NCBI GenBank assembly: GCA_964006375.1
Contig: OZ023268.1
Coordinates: 86,923,358 to 86,987,357 of the forward strand
Direction of reading: 5' to 3'
From: Tillus elongatus
Lineage: Eukaryota; Arthropoda; Insecta; Coleoptera; Cleridae
Length of the DNA: 64,000 nucleotides
Position 1 is the first letter of the stretch, and every line of letters starts with the position of its first letter. The position numbers and the translations under genes are program-made. This document shows, in pieces, positions 30,666 to 42,056 of the stretch. The notes under the pieces were generated by a model. The model saw nothing but the letters and a program-made list of their open reading frames with translations. It ran no database searches and was not told the DNA's origin.

Positions 30666-30692
30666 TGCGAGAATGCATCTAGCCTTACATAC

Positions 30693-30785
30693 TTGGATTT
30701 TAAAATTGTAAACTAAAGAATAATAACGTGTTCTGTTTATTTATCATGGTTAGGCAGTTCCGTTTTGAGGTTGATTAGTAAATAA
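30693..30785 (+). repeat. Direct repeat flanking the tandem retrozyme, right
   Basis: Partner of 29923-30014, starting TTGGATTTTAAAATTG. It abuts the partial third retrozyme unit. Confidence 0.75.
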
Positions 30786-30799
30786 TTATATAAAAAGTT

Positions 30800-32163
<1,364 letters not shown>

Positions 32164-32289
32164 AAATGCATATTGTCTAAAACTGCAAAATAAAGAATAA
32201 GACTATTAGCGTTAACATTGGTTGATTAAGTAGGTAAGTTATTTGAATAAGGAATGGACTTCTTGGGTATGAATTAAGTTTCCTTCTGA

Positions 32290-32612
32290 TAAGCTTTTGT
32301 AACTTTAATGAAATTTGTAACACAAGTTTCTTTTAAAGAGATTTACAGTACCTAGATTGAAATTTTAATTTTCTAGTGTCATAGAAAATTGAGTTTTGGA
32401 CATTAAAAGTTTTTTCTTAAGAGGAGCTAGAACACAAGATTAGCATATTTTTTTATGTTAATATAGAGAGAGAACTTCTTCAAATGAGCTTGTATTACGA
32501 CATCTAAACCCGATCTTCGACGTCTGTTTAAATTAAAAGTGTTACTTTTAGTAATATACCGCACTGATAGTGTAAATTCTTATGAAAATACACTATTATA
32601 ATGCACTTTCTG
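32290..32612 (+). repeat. Family M-related, subfamily C, decayed
   Basis: Shares the end AATACACTATTATAATGCAC and the left-type motif CTTCTTCAAATGAGC, with a middle that matches 35793-36175 in reverse. It is heavily diverged. Confidence 0.6.
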
Positions 32613-33547
32613 CGACCCAAAATTTTCATATTAGTATTTGTTAATGCTATTATTAGTCAACTAAATCGCAACATACAAGGTATTTCAATGTGAACAAAAT
32701 AATGGTACATTTATAATATCTTGTTATTAGTTAGTTATTAGTTATATTTTATTATTCTTGATGTGGTTATGAAAATCGACTGAATCGAGATATTTGTATT
32801 TGATTATTTGGAAATTTGAACATATTTTGCGGTAACTGTAAAACATACAACAATTAATGAAAACTTTAGTTCCTAATAAAAAAAGCTAACAGATTTTTCC
32901 TGTGAAGCTAACTGTAGCTGACAAATGAACAGTAATTATATTAGTCTTATCTTAATTGCTTATCTACTCATCAAATGTATTAATGCTTCCTACGTCACTC
33001 CATATACTAAGAATGTCACTTTTGATATAGTATTCAATATTAATAGATATCCAACAGTTAGTTTGTATAGTACCAACGTATAACTTAGACAATTTATTTA
33101 CAAAAGTAAAAAATACAATTACCGCTGATAACTTTTTAGTAATGTATGTGTTCGGCTACATAGATATTTCATAACGAAGTTTAAAAACTATTGACAAGAT
33201 TTTAATATGTAAGTTTTCCATATTGTGGTGTTATGTTTTACATATGGTTTTAGATAAATAACTTTACTGCGTTTAACAGGTTATTTATCTAACATAATAT
33301 TTTATACAATATACCTGATAAAATTGAAACATCCATTGGCGACAGACTGCATTTAAATTTTGTTTAAATATGACTAAAGTTAATCGTTTTTAGTAAATAT
33401 AATGGACTTACGTAATATTTTATTCTTTGGCTTGACAAATGTTTGTTTTCTTCTTTGTAACCGCTTTCGCTGTTTGACAGAGAAGAAAACAGCATTTGTG
33501 AAACCAGAGAAATAGTCTGCTCTCGCCTGTATTTAGTATGGAACGGG
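32613..33547. other. No recognised feature
   Basis: About 0.9 kb of AT-rich DNA with no supported gene. Confidence 0.3.
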
Positions 33548-34221
33548 TTCACTAACAGTGGCGTCTCCTGACCAAAAAGTTCGGGTGTGCGGTAACGAGT
33601 TGCTGTTAGTGGTGGTTTTGGAAATTATTAACACTAAATGTACACACACACATACACACACACACACACAATTTTCTACGAAAATTCACTAAAATGTATT
33701 ATAGTCTTTGATTCTAGAATACTGTGGTCTCTGCAAGCGCAGTCGTAATATTTGTAAATAATGCTATCACAACGTTGGTTAGACCGGCGTTTCTTTAATC
33801 TGTTTTGAGCGATATTTTTACAGCTCACTACAGTGTTAAAATGAATGATATTTTCCTCACTATTTTAAACACGTGGGTGGGTGACTGCATTGTAAAGCAA
33901 TACACCTCCATAGACTGAAGTTGTTCGGAAATCGGAAATATTAACGCACATCTAACCCGAATTCATTCCCCGTTGCTATTGACCTACTCATATTTTCTGA
34001 ATATATGTTAGAAGACGTGGTACCTACTTCATTCCAAGTTACTATTAACCAACTATTTATGAAATCAAATAAGTAAGTTAAATCGATTGTCGTAAAATAT
34101 ATAGTGTGTTAGGACTAAGGGAAAAAGCAATAAAACATATTTAACTGTGCACATTTTGATTATATTTTAGGGTGTGCGGCAGACACCTAGCTCACTAGGA
34201 GAAATCGCCACTGTTCACTAA
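33548..34221. mobile_element. hAT-type non-autonomous element (658 bp) with 8-bp TSD
   Basis: Exact TTCACTAA copies lie at 33548-33555 and 34214-34221. Between them the element runs from CAGTGGCG (33556) to CGCCACTG (34213). The first eight terminal bases are perfectly inverted, followed by imperfect similarity (TCTCCT on one side, ATTTCTCCT on the other). An 8-bp duplication and CAG...CTG ends are the hAT signature. No transposase is present. A (CA)n run lies at about 33648-33670. Confidence 0.85.
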
Positions 34222-35168
34222 GTGAGTGCAACAACAATTAAATAATTATAATTTTATACATTGCTCTCTTTCACAAATTATAAGAAAACCAATAATTTTG
34301 ATTACAAAAAGTTGTGCAAAGAGATCGTGGCTGTAAGACTTTTAATTTTTTCCAAACAAGCCCAAATTATGTTTGGTTAAAAGTTTATGTGTTGGTGTTT
34401 GGTGAAATCTACAACTTGTCTTTCCTTTGTTTAAACCATGGAGTAGCTTCTCGTCAGTCCAATCGGACTTTTTTTTAGAACAAACTCAGACTTTATCGAA
34501 CAGTTTTTTATTTATAAAAATAATAAAGGTTTTTAAATTGAACTTTGTACAACTTTTTGCCATGTCCGGATAATGTTTCTAAGTTAGTAAAATAATTAAT
34601 TATGAGCTCTTGAAAAAAGCTCACTATCACAACGTACTCAGTTCATGTTTTGCTAATCTAGCACTAACACTGAGAACATTTTAAAATTATAAATAGAAAG
34701 AGGAAAATAACTTAATATGCTGTTCTAACGTTTATAGAAATTTTAAACTCACTCGACTTGAGTATCTGTTGACGTAATGTCTTTGAAATCAACCGTTTAA
34801 CATAAAACAACAACACGAACCCCAGACATTAAGTAGCAACATTAAAGAGTAATTTTTTTGCAATGTACACAAAGACACAAACATACACTCACTGAAATAC
34901 TCATATCGAGTGTTTGTGCACGAGGCATAAGAAACACTGATCAGATAACACCCACAAGCAATAAAAAAGACATAATAGACTACACAAAATGTCAAGCTAA
35001 TAGAAAATAACACAGAATAATATAAAATAAAACAAATAAAATAAACAATATAATGGAATGAGGCAAATAAAAAATATATTTTTACATGCACAGTATAATT
35101 TGTCAGAGAGCCTCCGGGATACAGGGGTAGGAACGTGTGCCTCGAAACCGAAGAGCGCTGTCCAATAG
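34222..35168. other. No recognised feature
   Basis: No supported gene. A minus-strand open frame at 34789-35091 is hydrophobic by AT bias and has no recognisable motif. Confidence 0.3.
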
Positions 35169-35393
35169 TCAGAGTTTCTCTTTCAGTTTTTCAGTACATA
35201 CTGTAAAATTAACACCAACCGAGGTTGTGGCATTGAAGTTGAATGTCTGCACGTTAGGCGCTTCATAGGGAGCGTAAATCCGTCGCTCCATTGTCCTTGC
35301 AATGTAGGGCACGTTAAATACCCCTACCCTTCTTACAGGCAGGCAGGGGTTCAGCAAAGTTTCCAGGATAGGGAGGTATAACTGCTCCCTCAT
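35169..35393 (-). CDS. Unrecognised ORF, possibly a terminal exon
   Basis: 75 codons from ATG at 35393 (MREQLYLPILETLLNPCLP) to a stop. The segment is clearly richer in G+C than its flanks and contains TMERRIYAPYEAPNVQTFNF. The frame is open a little further upstream. A second frame over the same DNA is also open, which weakens the case. I cannot name a family; it may be part of an unfamiliar mobile element. Confidence 0.25.
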   Translation of the reverse strand: MREQLYLPILETLLNPCLPVRRVGVFNVPYIARTMERRIYAPYEAPNVQTFNFNATTSVGVNFTVCTEKLKEKL

Positions 35394-35427
35394 GTCGGTG
35401 ATCAGCCATAGTGGGAAAATTCATTAT

Positions 35428-35517
35428 CCTGTTTACTAAAAAATTCAAACTGGCTATTATGTCTCACATTATACGTGCGCGCAAAAAATGGCCAGTTTGA
35501 TTTTTTTAATAAACAGG
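35428..35517. repeat. Small foldback
   Basis: CCTGTTTA...CAAACTGGC and GCCAGTTTG...TAAACAGG form arms of about 27 bp around a loop of about 36 nt. Confidence 0.7.
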
Positions 35518-35682
35518 TTACTTAATTTTCCTTTAAGTAAAAATAGATATACCAAAGAATCAAAGTATATTAAGAACGTTGCCGAATATAACGAATACAC
35601 TGCTTGCCTAGTGGTAAATTAATCAACAAACAGAAAACAAAGAAATCGACGACTTCTAGAAGAGACAAAGCCGAAAAAACTT

Positions 35683-35790
35683 TGTTTGCGTACCATTTGA
35701 ACCTCGAATTACGAGGGGTCTAGATAGCATTTTTTAAAAAGCCAATTTACAACCAGCATTTTCTACAAATAATACTTTGAAAAATTTTCG
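35683..35790 (+). pseudogene. Penelope-like copy 2, RT C-terminal fragment
   Basis: About 105 bp closely matching 20010-20120 (CCTCGAATTACGAGGGGTCT; AGCCAATTTACAACC). It is cut off by the family M-type end at 35793. The rest of the same copy appears to resume at 37086. Confidence 0.6.
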
Positions 35791-35792
35791 GG

Positions 35793-36175
35793 ACGCAGCA
35801 AGTGCGTTATAGTAGTGAATTTCCATAATTATAGTAGTGAATTTCCATAAGAATTGTACACTATTATTTTCCTACATATTACTAAAATAATACTTTAAAC
35901 TTACACAGACGTTAAAGCCCGATTTAAGAGGTCCTAGTACGCGCACATTTGAAACATTCTTTCGAAAGTGTTTCCATCGATATTTCCATTTTAACAAAAA
36001 AATTTCGTGTTCGAACTCCTTTTGAGAAAAATGCCGAAAACTCAATTTTCTATGAAGCTAAAAAGTTAAATTTAGCTACATCTATAGATAGTGTAAGTCT
36101 CTTTAAAAGAAACTTGTATTACAAATTTTATTACAGTTACAAAAGATGTCCAAAAGGAAACTTAATTCATATTTA
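35793..36175 (-). repeat. Family M-related subfamily C copy
   Basis: Begins GGACGCAGCAAGTGCGTTAT and includes a short local duplication (ATAGTAGTGAATTTCCATAA twice). It matches 32290-32612 in reverse. Confidence 0.7.
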
Positions 36176-36431
36176 GAAAAGTAAAGTATCTGCAAAATTA
36201 TAAACGCGTCCTTATTAATCGCCAGAATGATTTCGTTTTAGTCAACCTAATTACACCGGTTTTTTTAATATGAACAATAACAAAATGTCTGCTGAAAATT
36301 ATAATTTCGCACTCAACGGTGCCATAGTTAGTCAGGCGTTTTAAACAAAAATGAGATCTTGTTCAAAACGTATAAAATTTGTTCGCTACTGTTTCTCCAA
36401 ATGTCAAAGTAAAACAAAACAAAAAACCATA
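36176..36431. other. No recognised feature
   Basis: Spacer inside the interrupted Penelope-like copy. Confidence 0.3.
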
Positions 36432-36505
36432 CATTCATCGAGCTGGAATCGATCTCTTAACCTTCTGCATGGAAGACAACCACGCTACCACTGAGCTATC
36501 TAAAG
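36432..36505 (-). tRNA. tRNA-Gly(UCC)-like sequence, degenerate
   Basis: On the minus strand an A-box-like TAGCTCAGTGG (36488-36498) is followed by an anticodon-type loop CTTCCAT (36469-36475), with four pairable stem positions out of five. Next comes a B-box-like GATCGATTCC (36445-36454). The T-stem and acceptor stem pair poorly, so it is a tRNA pseudogene or the head of a tRNA-derived SINE rather than a working tRNA. Confidence 0.4.
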
Positions 36506-37085
36506 TCACTTTAACTGACGTTTTGTTTACTTATACTTGACACATGCTTAATGCCCTGGATATATTATATTATATTAAACGTATACGAACAACTAATTAC
36601 AGAATTAGTAGAATGGCCATTGAAACACATTCAAAGACTATTTCGGGCTCATATGACGTCTTATGTTTAACTTTAAACATAAAAGACACTATTTGATAGA
36701 GACTTGACTTGATTTTGTTTGAATTTTTACTACATTATGCTACACTTTCAGTCTAAGACCACAGCATAAGACATATATGCTGTGCTAAAACTGTATTTGG
36801 CGCCGCTCACCAAGCTATAAATATAGTGTTTTTTTTTAAATTGATCGAATCCCCAAGTTAAATAACAATCAGTTGGCAAATTTTTAATTTATAATCTGTC
36901 ATTTTCCATATTTGCGGCTATGATTTCGCGATTGTTGTTTCGGGTAGCATGTTTTATGACAGTTATTTATATTGTTTGATTACCGTTGATGTATGGTTTA
37001 TACCTGCTGTATGAATTAATCTACGCGTGGCAGTTAACTACTGTGGCTGTCAGGCATTGGACTTTAACCACCAAGTCGTTTCAAC
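36506..37085. other. No recognised feature
   Basis: AT-rich, no supported gene. Confidence 0.3.
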
Positions 37086-37260
37086 GCATGTCTTTCAGAA
37101 ATTAGGTTCAAAGAACATTTAGCACAATTAAGATACTGCACTATAGATAGATCTTCCGTTGCCCGACATATTTGGGATAATACACCACGTTAATGAGGAG
37201 CATCTAAAATTAATAAAAAATTTTAAACAAACAGGACAGCTAAACACATTTGAAAGTATA
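37086..37260 (+). pseudogene. Penelope-like copy 2, GIY-YIG fragment
   Basis: The translation EIRFKEHLAQLRY followed by RSSVARHIWDN matches the GIY-YIG segment at 20215-20290, with a small insertion and frameshifts. The start of the domain (the CxxC and CVGQT part) is missing. Confidence 0.65.
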
Positions 37261-37635
37261 TATATTTCTAAATAGAGTAATAATAAAAAGTGTATAAATT
37301 TTGCTCCACCGCCTATGGGCAGTCCATTGACAGACTACTTTACAAAAAATACCGACAGAAGCACGTCTGATAGATAATAAAAAATTAAGATATTTCCGCC
37401 AAACGAAATATGTAAATTTTTTTGTCCTTGAACCTCCCTAAATCGTTAGTGACAGACATGCAGAATAATATAAATAGAGCTGTGGGTATCAGATATTTAG
37501 AATTATTCATCCTCTGATGTCGCTAACTTGGTTAGTGAAACCATCGTCAGTTTTTTTTAATGTGTTGTGTTGATTTGGGTTCACCGAGTGTGCTCATCAG
37601 TGCTCGTCACAGGTTTCAATCTTCACTCAGTATAA
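37261..37635 (+). repeat. Penelope-like copy 2, 3' tail
   Basis: Matches 20469-20825. Contains TAAATCGTTAGTGAC, AATATAAATAGAGC and the hammerhead-like segment 37514-37550. Confidence 0.75.
37514..37550 (+). ncRNA. Hammerhead-like motif in Penelope-like tail
   Basis: CTGATGT (A9 changed to T) is followed by a stem, GCTAAC/GTTAGT, closed by TTG. Next come GAAAC, CATC and GTC, a minimal helix III of A-U and C-G around a four-base loop. It is closer to consensus than the copy at 20708. The two copies together suggest the ancestor had a proper core. Confidence 0.4.
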
Positions 37636-37639
37636 AGCC

Positions 37640-37715
37640 TATATTACATGCCAAAATTCAGATCTCTTAGTTGAAGGGAAAAAAGTTATGGGCATTTAAT
37701 ACAAAAAAATTCGGT
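37640..37715 (+). repeat. Family M body scrap
   Basis: Resembles the block around 21690-21760 (CATGCCAAAATTCAGATCTC; AAAAAGTTATGGGCATTTAA). Confidence 0.6.
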
Positions 37716-37813
37716 CGCTCTGACGACGAAAAATATTTGTATGTTGCACACAATTTATGCAAAAAACTGAGGTTGGTCATTTTGGCTGGAAACTGGAACA
37801 AAAAGTAGAATCA

Positions 37814-37963
37814 CCAAGAGTTTTGCGCTAGATATGTATTTCGACAACGAAGATGTCTTCATCAGTAGCTCTCGCTAAACTGTACAATAACAAATGGTTG
37901 AGCGACAGCTACTGATAAAGACAACTTCACTGTCAAAATCCGTATCTAGCGTAAAACTCTTTG
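37814..37963. repeat. Foldback with hammerhead-like motifs in both arms
   Basis: Two arms of about 63 bp (37814-37876 and 37901-37963) are inverted copies at roughly 85% identity around a 24-nt loop. Read outward, each arm contains a hammerhead-like order. On the minus strand of the left arm it is CTGATGA, a GACA/TGTC stem, GAAAT and an ATATC site before TAGC. On the plus strand of the right arm it is CTGATAA, then GACA/TGTC, AAAAT and TATC. One unpaired A follows the core in both. Confidence 0.55.
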
Positions 37964-38045
37964 TAATAATTTTTTTTTGTTGGGTGATTTTGCTTTTTGT
38001 TTCACAATTTATGTATTTTAAGAGATTAAATAAAAACCGTTTCGG
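37964..38045. other. No recognised feature
   Basis: Short spacer. Confidence 0.3.
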
Positions 38046-38640
38046 ATTAACGGATCGAAAAATATTAACACAGTAAAATAAACTTTCGTAGGTACTCCAA
38101 AAAAAACAAGAATCTAAGGCGTAATCTAATAGTGACTCATGGCAAGATTACATATCATATTTAATTGACAAATTATTTTTTAAATGTCAGAACTAAGTTC
38201 AAAGTGGCATGTAAATAAATATTTTCTTTTCTTCTTCCCTGATATGTGTAATACAAATAATATAGTGATGCTTTTCTTCTTATGTTTATCTTTATTTTTT
38301 GGCCATCACAATTTTACTTATAGAGTTAGATATAATTTGGTATTTTTTGTTTAACTAATGTGCTATGGTTTACTCTCCCCCTCGTTTTTTTTTTAGTTTG
38401 ACAAACTGGTAGTTTTAATGGAAAACCGGTTTGGTGGGATTTTGGCCAGGAACGATTGGTAGGGGTTCCTCCTTTCTATGAAAGGTGATTTTTTTCACAC
38501 TCTGCCTTACAACCTCCTTTGCAGCTGGTTTACCATGCCAAGCACCTGTAATTTGCTTTAGGTCCCTTAACTATATTGTGTAGTTGAGAGTACAGCATCT
38601 GTCTGGTGCCTAAGGCATACAGGACTCATTTGTTGAAACT
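38046..38640 (+). repeat. Family P repeat, order A-B
   Basis: Block A (38046-38338) then block B (about 38420-38630). The same two blocks occur at 28.4-29.2 kb in the order B-A. Confidence 0.7.
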
Positions 38641-39012
38641 TTTTTTAAATTTATTTTAACTAGGTTGAATCAGTAATCGTTTGTTACGTAAATATGAATT
38701 TTTGTTTTTAATACACTTTATATGACTCGTTTTTGCCTAAATACTTGATTAGGGACAGGTAATTGATTGATCTGATTTTGCAAACAAACTCTAGTAATAT
38801 ATTTGACCCCTATAAATAATTTGCGTGGGTGTCGTGTCACTGCTATTATTAAGTTAAACATATAGACCCTACAACCGAATGTTGCATGATTTTCGCTAAT
38901 ACATAAAGCAAACTGTGTAAATGATACTCTTGAGATTAGCACGACGAAAAGTAAGTTTCCAACTACGCGATAAATAATAGCACCAAGTTTAAGCTCTCTT
39001 GCCTTCTTAAAG
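38641..39012. other. No recognised feature
   Basis: Upstream flank of the candidate exon; a pyrimidine-rich stretch lies at 38990-39008. Confidence 0.3.
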
Positions 39013-39187
39013 CCTTGATAATGGATATTATACCGCTGGCATTAAGTCATAAATATAAAGACAAAACAGATGCAGATAAGGTCCTCGAAATTGTTAGTCA
39101 TTTAAAGTTATGGGAATTTATAGAACCTACCACAAATGTATTGCGTGATTTCCCTGGGAAAGGAATATATGGTTTCAGGCTTAATAG
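39013..39187 (+). CDS. Candidate coding exon, product unknown
   Basis: The pyrimidine-rich TCTCTTGCCTTCTTAAAG precedes 39013, and AG|GTAGGT follows 39187, so acceptor and donor both fit insect consensus. The frame has an ATG at 39021 and reads MDIIPLALSHKYKDKTDADK, then LWEFIEPTTN and DFPGKGIYGFRLNR. The composition is balanced and unlike the AT-driven frames nearby. Without splicing it would be a 56-codon ORF. The family is not recognised. Confidence 0.45.
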
Positions 39188-39525
39188 GTAGGTAATATCA
39201 AACACTATAAACAGTCAACAAATATTGCGATAGTGCCTTACTATACAGTATGGTGCAAATAAACGAAATACATTCAGTGACATTTCAGGTCAATTTATTC
39301 GTAGAATCGAATTCGAATAATCGAATGTAACAAAAAGCAAACCTGAAAATATAAAGTTTTTGGTAAAAATCGAGGCCGGAATTTTCAGGAAGACGGTAGA
39401 TGTCTTTAAAAGTTCATGTATTTTTCTATCCAATTATATTAATAAGTTTAGACAATTAAATTTTAATAGCGCAAAAATATTTTTGAAATTACAACAAAAA
39501 TTACTATTATGATTATATTATATTA
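39188..39525. other. No recognised feature
   Basis: Presumed intron if the preceding exon is real. Confidence 0.3.
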
Positions 39526-39544
39526 CACACACACACACACACAC

Positions 39545-39596
<52 letters not shown>

Positions 39597-39602
39597 GTGT
39601 GT
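39526..39602. repeat. (AC)n(TA)n(TG)n compound microsatellite
   Basis: About 10 AC units, 23 TA units and 5 TG units, so the tract is itself an inverted repeat. Confidence 0.9.
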
Positions 39603-39867
39603 TCATAACATTATTTTTCTTCGATGAGAAGACTTGAAGATTGGTACACAACCATCTCTGTATATATTCGTTTAAGTTGTAGATTTTCGTTTCAATTATT
39701 TAAAGAATTTGAGAGATATTGGGTTTTAAACAATATTTTTTAATTTTTTATTAAGAAAAATTGGGCGTTAAGATCTGATGAAGGAACTCATTGAAGCCAT
39801 TGACAAAATAAGGGTAGTTCCCAAATTTGGTTACAAGTATCATTGCAAGATGTCAGTATGTAGAACA

Positions 39868-40035
39868 TTGTGAAATTTACGACAGGGACGCCATCTCGGT
39901 GCGAAACCAGGTAGTATGTCATCACGACAGCTCTAGTTAACACAACATGTTATAGATGAAAACTGTGTACAATCAACTAACAATTTTGTAAATTGTCAGC
40001 CAGGTCCATTTCTCTCCTATTACCGGGAAAATATT
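39868..40035 (-). repeat. Diverged fragment related to the retrozyme unit
   Basis: Reverse complement resembles 30095-30240, with shared stretches such as GGCTGACAATTT, AATTGTTAGTTG and GACATACTACCTGGTT. It covers the middle of the unit, not the hammerhead. Confidence 0.6.
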
Positions 40036-40299
40036 TGCATGGATATATATAATGAAAATAAATATCGGATGGTGGCTATGAATGAAAATTGTAAGTTAAT
40101 GACTTAAAACAATACAATTTTGTGTAAAATAAAAAATCAGTATGTCGGTAAATTATATTCTAAAAGCAGTGTTAACACTCGGTTTTTAATGTTTCTTAAT
40201 TGAGCCACGAAAACAGGACCCCATAGACATTATTGTTATTGTATAACCGGGGTTAATAACTAATGCATTATGTATTGATAGTAACAGTATGGGCATTTT
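40036..40299. other. No recognised feature
   Basis: Spacer. Confidence 0.3.
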
Positions 40300-40831
<532 letters not shown>

Positions 40832-41023
40832 TTTTGGTTTGTTCTGATGTACTTTGTTTTTTAAGTATCCCCAAAAAAATCTAGTAGAGTGTGAGCGAGG
40901 CACCAACGTGGCGATTCAAATGATCCTCTTTGCCCTATCAACTTTCATGTTGAAATAACGTTGTCCAAGTAATATCTTACCAATACAACATAGTGTGGGG
41001 GGACATCATTTTGCTAAAATCTG
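40832..41023. other. No recognised feature
   Basis: Spacer. Confidence 0.3.
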
Positions 41024-41323
41024 TTACGTGTGAAAATTACCGTAGAGCAAATTTGGTATAATAACATCTTTATTTTCAAAGTCACAGGTTTTGTTTGCGA
41101 ACAGACAATAATTGTATTTATTTTTACAGCGAGTTTTTCCATTTTGCATGTTTTCTGAGCACCTATAGATGAAGCAGGTCACAAACTCAGTCGCACATGA
41201 TATGTCGTCATTAGCTGGCGCTATCTGTTTCCGCTGAGGATCCTGAATTTCCAGCAGCGTAGTTGCCAGGCGTGTCTTATGCTGTAGGATGTTTGACTTT
41301 ACGTATTTTGTCAATGCATTCAT
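41024..41323 (-). CDS. Unrecognised ORF, six spaced cysteines
   Basis: ATG at 41323 gives 99 codons. The C-terminal half has six Cys in CATEFVTCFIYRC, then single Cys in TRCKNK, NYCLF and KTCDF. The base composition is less skewed than the flanks. No signal peptide or known domain is seen. It could be an exon or the remnant of an unknown element. Confidence 0.3.
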   Translation of the reverse strand: MNALTKYVKSNILQHKTRLATTLLEIQDPQRKQIAPANDDISCATEFVTCFIYRCSENMQNGKTRCKNKYNYCLFANKTCDFENKDVIIPNLLYGNFHT

Positions 41324-41834
41324 TTCTTGTTTACAAAGCGTAACTATGAGCTGTAAGATTGCTAGAATTTATTATAAGAGGTCTAGTCATGTGTTTTATT
41401 TCATTGGGTGCATATTGTGGCACTTACAGACGAGATATGAGTATCACGTAAAATGTGTTGCCTATACGTAAAGACTATCGTGGACAGAGATGCTGCAGTG
41501 CGGCAAGAGAGTAGGCACCTCGCTGTATTCTTAGAAAGAGGGCGTTGTCAAAGCGAATATAGGCACTTCGCTCCCACATAGGATAGTTTATGGGGTGTGA
41601 CAGAGAGAAACATATCCTTATCGCAAGTCGACCTTAAAATCTTGTTTCGACATGTCAATATTGACATTAAAAGCGAGCATTATTTAATTAGGGTGTTAAC
41701 GGCAGAGTTGGAAAATAGGTTCTAAATGCACAGGTCAATTTAGTGTAAAATTTGGATGTCCGAAGTATAGAATTGTGTGTAAATTCTTTCCTGCTGGTTT
41801 TCAGGGATTACTCGACATTTAAATTCGCTTTGCA

Positions 41835-42047
41835 AGTGCTTGTGGGAGCTGTCATCGAAGTATTAAGGTGTACATACGATCTAGGGGTAGACAGGAACGC
41901 AAGCATGCTTTATATCAGGAATATACGCCCTTTGAAAGCCATTGCCACGATGAAGATTCAGGAATAGGAGATTCGTTGACAGCTGCAGAACAAAATCGTC
42001 GATGCAGGTTTCGTATTAACACCGCGTCAGCTCTCTATGAAAGAGGG
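41835..42047 (+). CDS. Candidate coding exon, product unknown
   Basis: The frame is open from 41823 to a stop at 42056 and reads VYIRSRGRQERKHALYQEYT, then CHDEDSGIGDSLTAAEQNRR. This is a polar, acidic-serine stretch more like real protein than chance AT-rich sequence. A strong acceptor (CTTTCCTGCTGGTTTTCAG) lies at 41786-41804 but is followed by a stop in this frame. The true start may be a weaker AG near 41834, and a GGG|GTAATA donor lies at 42048. A second frame over the same DNA is open too. The family is not recognised. Confidence 0.35.
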
Positions 42048-42056
42048 GTAATATAA

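Larger units (their letters stand above)
30042..30692 (+). mobile_element. Candidate metazoan retrozyme: 306-bp tandem repeat with hammerhead ribozymes
   Basis: Two complete units begin at 30042 and 30348 (each starting GGTTCTAATTGTTGCGAG), and a third partial unit begins at 30654 and ends near 30692. The units are both exactly 306 bp and differ at only four positions that I can see. Each carries a foldable type I hammerhead core near its end, so self-cleavage would release a 306-nt RNA (30345-30650). Known metazoan retrozymes are non-coding tandem repeats of a few hundred bp with type I hammerheads and are linked to Penelope-like machinery. Relics of such elements lie at 20.0 and 35.7-37.6 kb. 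The short open frames here, identical in both units, have no features of a protein. A six-base ACTTGG occurs at both outer edges and may be a target duplication. Confidence 0.75.

Noticed and set aside
35169..35393. Integrated virus-derived structural gene
   Set aside because: I had a passing impression of capsid-like sequence but no motif to support it; left as an unrecognised ORF.
36432..36505. Functional tRNA-Gly gene
   Set aside because: T-arm and acceptor stem do not pair properly; treated as a tRNA-like relic.
39500..39602. Z-DNA or origin function for the (AC)(TA)(TG) tract
   Set aside because: Pure sequence speculation; a compound microsatellite is sufficient.
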